A DNA stretch of 16,572 nucleotides from positions 1-16,572 of the forward strand of contig CANRMV010000013.1 of the NCBI GenBank assembly GCA_947631875.1, read 5' to 3'. Position 1 is the stretch's first letter. Each line of letters opens with the position of its first letter. The notes under the pieces are model-generated. The model had not been told where the DNA came from. It made no database searches and was given only the letters and a program-made list of their open reading frames with translations. A program made the translations under genes and the position numbers. Below are positions 11,539-16,572 of the stretch, in pieces. Source of the stretch: an uncultured Clostridia bacterium (GTDB lineage Bacteria; Bacillota; Clostridia; Christensenellales; UBA1242).

Positions 11539-13540
11539 GGGGCTGGATTGCCCTAATTGCGCAAGAAATTTATCAGACGAAATCAACAAACTTGACGGAA
11601 TAACAAACGCAAACATAGATTTTGTTAAATGCAAACTGTCCTTTGAAAGCGAAGATGTGGATGAGGCTCTTATAAAAATTGTTGAACTTACAAAAGAGTT
11701 AGAGCCACAGGCGGTTATAACCGACAAAGAAGCATCCAAAAAGAACAACAAATTCCTTATTTTAGACTTAACATTTTTGTTTGTTGGAATTGCTTTGGGT
11801 TTTGTTTTGTTCTTTGTTAAAATGCCGGTTTGGACTTATTGGGTTTTGTATTCTGTTGCGGCATTGCTTCTTGGGTGGAAAACCTATTTGAAGGCTTTTA
11901 AACTTCTTTTCAAAGGCATAATCAACGAAAATATGCTCATCACGATTTCAGTTGTTGGGGCATCCATTGTCAGCGAACATATGGAAGGCTTGATGGTGAT
12001 TGCGCTCTATTCAATCGGAAAAATCTTTGAGGGCTTGGCGGTTAACCGCTCTCGAAGGAGCATTGAAAAACTTGTTAAGATGCAGCCGGAATATGCAAAT
12101 TTGCTTGTTGGAGGTGAAGAAAAACAAGTTAAGCCCGAAGAGGTTGCTGTTGGTGACAAAATTGTGGTTAAAGCGGGCGAAAGAGTTCCACTTGACGGAA
12201 AAGTTTGTCAGGGTGTGGCATCGCTCAATCTTCAAAGCCTAACGGGCGAAAGCGTGCCTGTCAGCAAAAAAGTTGGCGATGAGGTTTTGTCTGGAAGCAT
12301 TGTGCTTGACGGAGTTTTAACGCTTGTTGTGACAAGCCTTTATAAAGACAGCACAATCAGCAAAATTATGAATTTGGTTGAAAATGCATCCGAAAACAAA
12401 TCCAAAACTGAAACTTTCATTTCCAAAATCACTCGTTGGTACACGCTTGGCGTTGTGGTTTTGGCTGTGCTTGTTTGGGGAATTGTGTGGGCAGTTTCAA
12501 AAGATTTCAACACTGCTCTATATCGCGGACTTATCTTTTTGGTTGTGTCTTGCCCTTGTGCATTTGCAATTTCTGTTCCTCTCTCTTACTTTTCGGGGCT
12601 TGGCAATGCATCACGTCAGGGCGTTTTGATTAAAGGCTCAAACTTTTTGGATGCATGTGCAAATTTAAATATGGTTGCTTTTGACAAAACGGGAACTTTG
12701 ACAACAGGGCAATTTTCTCTTGAAAAAATCACAACTTTCAAAGGCAGAACGGAAGAAGAGGTTTTGTTTTTGGCGGCAATAGGCGAAAAAGGCTCAATTC
12801 ATCCACTTGCAAAGGCGATTGTGGCGGCATGCAGAAAAAAGCGTTTGCCAAAGCCAGAAAAATTTAAGGAAACTGCGGGCGTTGGCGTGAAGTTTGAATA
12901 TAACGGCAAAAAATATTTTGTTGGAAGAAAGGACAAAACACTGAAAAACACCGCTGTTGAACTTTATGAAAACGGGGCAAAATTGGCGGTTTTTGAACTT
13001 GCTGACACAATTAAAGAAACATCTTATCAGGCTTGCAGTGGATTGAAGGAAATTGGCATAAAAACGGTTATGCTTTCGGGGGATAACGAAGAGAGCGTGC
13101 AAAGTGTTTGCCAACAAATTGGACTTGACGAATATCACTGTTCGCTTTTGCCACAGGACAAATATGCCTTTCTTGAAAATGAAAAATCTGCCGGCGCAAA
13201 AGTGGGCTATGTTGGAGACGGCATAAACGATGCGCCATCGCTGACAGTTTCCAATGTTGGCTTTTCAATGGGAATAAATGGCAGCCCTGCAAGCATTGAG
13301 GCAAGCGATGTTGTGCTTGTTGATGATAATCCAAACAAAATATTAACAGCAATCAAAATTTCTCGTTTCACAAGAAAAATTGTTTGGGAAAACATAATTC
13401 TTTCCGCTCTTGTGAAAGCCGTGTTTTTGTCCTTAGGGGCGGCAGGCATAACGGGAATGCTCTGGGCAGTGTTTGCCGATGTTGGCGTGACCGTGCTTGC
13501 AATTTTAAATTCCATTCGTGCATTAAATCATAAAGCATAA
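11516..13540 (+). CDS. P1B-2 type Cd/Zn/Pb-exporting ATPase (CadA/ZntA-like)
   Basis: The 674-residue pump exports divalent soft metals across the membrane using ATP. An N-terminal metal-binding domain has GLDCPNC (C12, C15). Then follow membrane helices (from about residue 82), the actuator loop TGES (243-246), the membrane metal site SCPCAF (C346, C348), the phosphorylated Asp in DKTGTLT (D390), the HP motif SIHPLAKA (H429) and the hinge GDGINDAP (D568). Late in the protein, K634 (LVKAVFL) and D655 in FADVG match the residues that mark the Zn/Cd/Pb class rather than the copper class. The ATG at 11516 has GGAGGA 5 bases upstream and lies inside the repressor gene, so translation is coupled. 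A terminator follows closely. CadA versus ZntA naming is not decidable. Confidence 0.93.
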   Translation: MIKQVKIEGLDCPNCARNLSDEINKLDGITNANIDFVKCKLSFESEDVDEALIKIVELTKELEPQAVITDKEASKKNNKFLILDLTFLFVGIALGFVLFFVKMPVWTYWVLYSVAALLLGWKTYLKAFKLLFKGIINENMLITISVVGASIVSEHMEGLMVIALYSIGKIFEGLAVNRSRRSIEKLVKMQPEYANLLVGGEEKQVKPEEVAVGDKIVVKAGERVPLDGKVCQGVASLNLQSLTGESVPVSKKVGDEVLSGSIVLDGVLTLVVTSLYKDSTISKIMNLVENASENKSKTETFISKITRWYTLGVVVLAVLVWGIVWAVSKDFNTALYRGLIFLVVSCPCAFAISVPLSYFSGLGNASRQGVLIKGSNFLDACANLNMVAFDKTGTLTTGQFSLEKITTFKGRTEEEVLFLAAIGEKGSIHPLAKAIVAACRKKRLPKPEKFKETAGVGVKFEYNGKKYFVGRKDKTLKNTAVELYENGAKLAVFELADTIKETSYQACSGLKEIGIKTVMLSGDNEESVQSVCQQIGLDEYHCSLLPQDKYAFLENEKSAGAKVGYVGDGINDAPSLTVSNVGFSMGINGSPASIEASDVVLVDDNPNKILTAIKISRFTRKIVWENIILSALVKAVFLSLGAAGITGMLWAVFADVGVTVLAILNSIRALNHKA

Positions 13541-13543
13541 ATC

Positions 13544-13569
13544 AAAAAACGCTCTCGTGGCGTTTTTTC
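13544..13569 (+). terminator. Rho-independent terminator of the metal cassette
   Basis: AAAAAACGC (13544-13552) and GCGTTTTTT (13560-13568) form a perfect 9-bp stem around TCTCGTG, starting 4 bases after the ATPase stop. Confidence 0.9.
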
Positions 13570-13580
13570 TTGTAAATTGT

Positions 13581-13609
13581 TTGCAAAGAGAAAATTTTTA
13601 TGTTATTAT
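13581..13609 (+). promoter_or_regulatory. Promoter of frr-uppS-cdsA-rseP
   Basis: TTGCAA (13581-13586) and TATTAT (13604-13609) are 17 bases apart, just after the cassette terminator. A short leader of about 16 bases carries the GGAG ribosome site of frr. Confidence 0.6.
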
Positions 13610-13632
13610 TGAATGTAATTAAGGAGTTTTTT

Positions 13633-14199
13633 ATGAATGAATTAGTAGATGAAGTGTATGTCACTTTGAAAGATGATTTGGACAAAGCATATTCACATCA
13701 ACAAAATGAATATCTTGTTATTAGGGCTGGCAGAGCAAATCCACACATTTTGGACAAAATTGTTGTGGATTATTATGGCGTTCCAACACCAATCGTTCAA
13801 ATGGGCACGGTTACAGTTTCGGAAGCAAGAATTTTGAACATCAATGTTTGGGATGCATCTCAAATTAAGAATGTTGAAAAGGCAATATCCGCTTCCGACA
13901 TTGGCCTCACGCCAAACAATGACGGCAAAACCATCAGGCTTGTTTTTCCAATGCTCACGGAAGAGCGAAGAAGAGATATTGTGAAGCAAGTTAAGAAAAT
14001 TTGCGAAGAAACAAAAATTGCCATGAGAAATGTTAGGCGCGATGCAATGGATATGCTTAAAGACATGAAAAAGGAAGGCTCGCTTTCGGAAGATGAATTT
14101 GATGCTTGCGAAAAGGAAGTGCAAAAGATTGTTGACCGTTTCACCGATGCGGCTGATAAACTTGCAGATGATAAAGAAGACGAGGTTATGAAAGTTTAG
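13633..14199 (+). CDS. frr: Ribosome recycling factor
   Basis: The 188-residue protein has the normal family length (about 185). With EF-G it splits post-termination ribosomes. The conserved segment RAGRANPHILDKIVVDYYG then PTPIVQMG (residues 31-58) is present, as are NINVWD, GLTPNNDGKTIRLVFPMLTEERR and the C-terminal RDAMDMLKDMKKEGSLSEDE helix. The acidic tail (DDKEDEVMKV) extends just past the usual end. The start at 13633 has AAGGAG 7 bases upstream; an in-frame ATG at 13600 lies in the promoter and is rejected. It heads an envelope operon; pyrH, its usual upstream partner, is not in the window. Confidence 0.97.
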   Translation: MNELVDEVYVTLKDDLDKAYSHQQNEYLVIRAGRANPHILDKIVVDYYGVPTPIVQMGTVTVSEARILNINVWDASQIKNVEKAISASDIGLTPNNDGKTIRLVFPMLTEERRRDIVKQVKKICEETKIAMRNVRRDAMDMLKDMKKEGSLSEDEFDACEKEVQKIVDRFTDAADKLADDKEDEVMKV

Positions 14200-14210
14200 T
14201 TAAGGTGGCT

Positions 14211-14912
14211 ATGTTAAAGTTTAAAAAAATCAAAGTTTTTCCAAAGCACATTGCTTTTATTATGGATGGAAATCGCAGATGGGCAAAAGAGCGTGGGCTT
14301 GACAAAATGCTTGGGCACAGGCAAGGTGCGATTGCGTTAAAAAACATTGTTTTGGCTCTTGCGGAGATTGAGGAAATCAAATTTGCGTCATTCTTTGCCT
14401 TTTCAACTGAAAATTGGAAGAGGTCGAAAGAGGAAATTGACGGCTTGTTTGATATTGTAACGCAGTTTGCGGATGAAAATGAAAATCTTTTTAAAGACAA
14501 AAATATCAAACTTGTTGCTATGGGCGATTTGAGCAAATTCCCTTCCAAAATGAAAGAAACAATTTTGAGAGGGGTTGAGCGGACAAAAAACAACACTGGG
14601 CTTGTGGTGAATTTGGCATTGAACTATGGCGGGCGAGATGACATTGTTCAGGCGGTGAATAAAGCACTTGAAAAAGGTGAAAAAATAACAGAAAAGTCCA
14701 TACAAGAAAACCTTTATTCCTATCCTTCGCCTGATATAGACTTTTTAATTCGCACAAGCGGAGAGGTGAGGGTGTCAAATTTTATGCTTTATCAAATGGC
14801 TTACAGCGAATTTTATTTCACAAAAACTTATTGGCCAGACTTTGACAAAAAACAACTTTACAAAGCACTTTTGGATTATTCAAAACGAAACAGAAGATTT
14901 GGAGGCAAATAA
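14211..14912 (+). CDS. uppS: Undecaprenyl diphosphate synthase (cis-prenyltransferase)
   Basis: The 233-residue enzyme condenses isopentenyl diphosphate onto farnesyl diphosphate to make the C55 carrier for peptidoglycan and teichoic acids. The motifs are IAFIMDGNRRWAKERG (catalytic D19), FFAFSTENWKRS (61-72), NYGGRDDI (138-145) and DFLIRTSGEVRVSNF (177-191) followed by YSEFYF. The ATG at 14211 is preceded by AAGG about 5 bases upstream; a GTG at 14205 is in frame but sits within that ribosome site. It lies 11 bases after frr and its TAA shares one base with the cdsA ATG. Its presence implies a walled bacterium. Confidence 0.96.
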   Translation: MLKFKKIKVFPKHIAFIMDGNRRWAKERGLDKMLGHRQGAIALKNIVLALAEIEEIKFASFFAFSTENWKRSKEEIDGLFDIVTQFADENENLFKDKNIKLVAMGDLSKFPSKMKETILRGVERTKNNTGLVVNLALNYGGRDDIVQAVNKALEKGEKITEKSIQENLYSYPSPDIDFLIRTSGEVRVSNFMLYQMAYSEFYFTKTYWPDFDKKQLYKALLDYSKRNRRFGGK

Positions 14913-15874
14913 TGAAAAAAAGGGTTTATTCATCAATAGCGGTTGTTATCACACTTGCACTTTTGTTTGTGCTTAAAATTTTTGTGAGCGACTATTTCTT
15001 TGATGCACTTTTTGGCATTTTGGCGTGCTATGGAACTTTTGAAATGTCAAAACTGTTAACCAAAATGGGCAGATTTAATTTTCACTTTGTGGCAGTTTTC
15101 TTCCCTGTGCTTGTGTTTAGTATGAATTTGATTGGCGTTCAAATTGCGGCAAATTCAAACGACTTCTTTTGGATTTTATACACATTTTTAATTGATATTG
15201 GACTTATGCTTTTGGTTGCGCTTGGACTGTTTTTATATCAACTGATTTTTAAAAAGAAAACACTAAACGAAATTTCTGTTCGTGATATAAAAAACATTTC
15301 CGTTGCAAATTTTGCCTTTAAAAAGGCTTTGAACACACTTATTGCTTTTGCTTATCCTTCGTTTTTCTTGCTGTTTTTTGTGTTCGTTAACCACTTCAAT
15401 GTGCTTCCACTCAGAAAATTGAGCGGGCTGACAAGCGACTTCTCAACTTTTGTTCTTATAACAACTTTCCTAATTCCAATCCTAACCGACACGTTCGCCA
15501 TGCTGACGGGCTCGCTTATCGGGGGCAAAAAACTTTGTCCTAAAATAAGCCCAAACAAAACAATTTCGGGCGCTGTGGGTGGAACTTGCTGGTGTGTGCT
15601 TTTCTCGGCTTGTTTCTACCTTATTTGCGGCTGCATTGAAAGTTTTGCACCTTTAATGGAAATATTGCCTATATGGATGTATTTGATAATCGTCTTTTTA
15701 GGCTCAATAGTTGCACAACTTGGTGACATATTTGAGAGTTTCATCAAACGCCGTGCAAATGTTAAGGACAGCGGCAAATTTCTGCCAGGACATGGCGGCT
15801 GCCTTGACAGAATTGACAGCCACATTTTCGTTGCAACATACATCTTGATTGCTTTCTGGATTTTTGCAATTTAA
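14912..15874 (+). CDS. cdsA: Phosphatidate cytidylyltransferase
   Basis: The 320-residue multi-pass membrane enzyme makes CDP-diacylglycerol from phosphatidate and CTP, the precursor of anionic phospholipids. The family signature is complete at the C-terminus: KRRANVKDSGKFLPGHGG (279-296) followed by CLDRIDS (297-303), with D286, H294, D299 and R300. Around eight hydrophobic segments precede or include it, with an additional polar loop near residues 110-130. The start overlaps the uppS stop by one base and has GGAGG 6 bases upstream. It is slightly longer than the roughly 260-290 usual in the family. The gap to rseP is 31 bases, with no dxr between. Confidence 0.94.
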   Translation: MKKRVYSSIAVVITLALLFVLKIFVSDYFFDALFGILACYGTFEMSKLLTKMGRFNFHFVAVFFPVLVFSMNLIGVQIAANSNDFFWILYTFLIDIGLMLLVALGLFLYQLIFKKKTLNEISVRDIKNISVANFAFKKALNTLIAFAYPSFFLLFFVFVNHFNVLPLRKLSGLTSDFSTFVLITTFLIPILTDTFAMLTGSLIGGKKLCPKISPNKTISGAVGGTCWCVLFSACFYLICGCIESFAPLMEILPIWMYLIIVFLGSIVAQLGDIFESFIKRRANVKDSGKFLPGHGGCLDRIDSHIFVATYILIAFWIFAI

Positions 15875-15905
15875 CAAAAGACCAACACTGCTTTAAAGGA
15901 TTTTT

Positions 15906-16572
15906 ATGATTGCTTTGTATATTTTGCTTGCCATTGTTGTGCTGCTTTTTATGGTGCTTGTTCACGAATTTGGACATTATGTGGTGGGCAAACTTCTAAA
16001 ATTTAAAATTACCGAATTTTCGGTTGGTTTTGGCTTTCCAATCTTTTCCAAAAGAAGCAAGAAAACCGGCGAAAAGTTTTCTTTTCGTATTTTTCCGCTT
16101 GGGGGATATTGCTCTTTTTATGGCGAGGACGATGATGGCGCTGCCGCAAATCCTGAGGCATTTAACAATCAAAAGCCATGGAAAAGAATTTTGGTGTTTT
16201 TTGCCGGCGTGACTTTCAACTTTCTCACGGCAATAATTTTTTCTTGGATTTTGCTTTGCACAACGGGCTATGATGTGAAGGAAATTGCGAGATATAATCC
16301 TGATTATGCAAACAATTTTCAGGTTGGCGATGTTATCACGCATATAAACGGAACAAAAGTGGATTTTGCTTTTGGGGAAAATTTAATTCCAATGATTGAA
16401 AATCAAAAAAGTCAAGCGGAAAAAGTGTATAAAGAGTATTATGAAACGCATGAAAACTCTTTTGATGGATTGGAAAACCAAACTTTCTTAATGACTGTTA
16501 AAAGAAATGGAAAGAGCCAAACATTTGAGGTTACTCTTTATCCTGACACAATAACGGGAACAGACGGAAAAG
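15906..16572 (+). CDS. rseP: RIP metalloprotease RseP/RasP (site-2 protease, 5' part)
   Basis: The frame is open from the ATG at 15906 to the window end (222 codons), so the 3' part is missing. Family M50 members cut transmembrane helices, such as anti-sigma factors. The first membrane segment contains the zinc site HEFGH (H20, E21, H24), directly followed by YVVGKLLKFKITEFSVGFG. PLGGYCSFYGEDDD matches the conserved loop, and a second membrane segment holds FAGVTFNFLTA, where the more usual sequence is AGPLxNFLLA. The beginning of a PDZ domain follows (NNFQVGDVITHINGTKVDF). It contains insert-like Glu/Lys-rich sequence (ENQKSQAEKVYKEYYETHEN). The LDG motif lies beyond the end. The start has AAGGA about 5 bases upstream and follows cdsA in the same operon. 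Confidence 0.92.
   Translation, partial: MIALYILLAIVVLLFMVLVHEFGHYVVGKLLKFKITEFSVGFGFPIFSKRSKKTGEKFSFRIFPLGGYCSFYGEDDDGAAANPEAFNNQKPWKRILVFFAGVTFNFLTAIIFSWILLCTTGYDVKEIARYNPDYANNFQVGDVITHINGTKVDFAFGENLIPMIENQKSQAEKVYKEYYETHENSFDGLENQTFLMTVKRNGKSQTFEVTLYPDTITGTDGK

Noticed and set aside
1..16572. Alternative genetic code with TGA as tryptophan
   Set aside because: TGA ends the small Cys-rich gene, the second CPBP gene and the repressor gene at natural positions, and tryptophans are encoded by TGG.

Overview
The window is AT-rich bacterial DNA that reads with the standard bacterial code (TGA is used as a stop). It looks like a Gram-positive, low-GC member of the Bacillota, probably an uncultured Clostridia-like gut lineage. 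The reasons are strong AGGAGG-type ribosome sites, the order rpsB-tsf ... frr-uppS-cdsA-rseP, CadC/CadA-type metal resistance, PepF, tandem CPBP proteases and a TasA-like exported protein. The exact lineage cannot be fixed from the sequence alone.

Region 1 (1-3354) opens with the 3' part of a PepF oligoendopeptidase gene. Facing it on the minus strand is a putative surface-protein pair: a small TasA/camelysin-like exported protein and a BspA-like leucine-rich-repeat protein whose frame is broken near its 3' end. The pair has a consensus minus-strand promoter (TTGACA-16-TATAAT). Its -35/-10 spacer contains nine consecutive C (G9 on the plus strand), the architecture of a phase-variable promoter. 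The gene-free stretch beyond it carries dispersed palindromic repeats.

Region 2 (3355-9204) is housekeeping and membrane functions: a tiny Cys/Pro-rich protein, the rRNA methyltransferase TlyA, a short-chain dehydrogenase, a SHOCT-domain membrane protein, the tRNA adenosine deaminase TadA, two tandem CPBP intramembrane proteases, and RlmH overlapping the second by 4 bp. tlyA, tadA and the first CPBP gene have no ribosome site; their -10 boxes end 6-7 bases before the ATG, so their mRNAs are probably leaderless. Between the SHOCT gene and tadA lies about 300 bp of nested inverted repeats.

Region 3 (9205-16572) is the translation/envelope cluster: rpsB-tsf, then frr-uppS-cdsA and the 5' part of rseP, which runs off the window end. 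Where many Bacillota carry pyrH (between tsf and frr), this genome has a self-contained metal-resistance cassette: a CadC-like repressor and a P1B-2 ATPase, with its own promoter, operator-like palindromes and terminator. dxr, often found between cdsA and rseP, is also absent there.

The most interesting signals are the homopolymer-bearing promoter in front of the surface-protein pair, the N-terminal signature those two proteins share, the recurrent leaderless promoter layout, and the palindrome-rich intergenic block.
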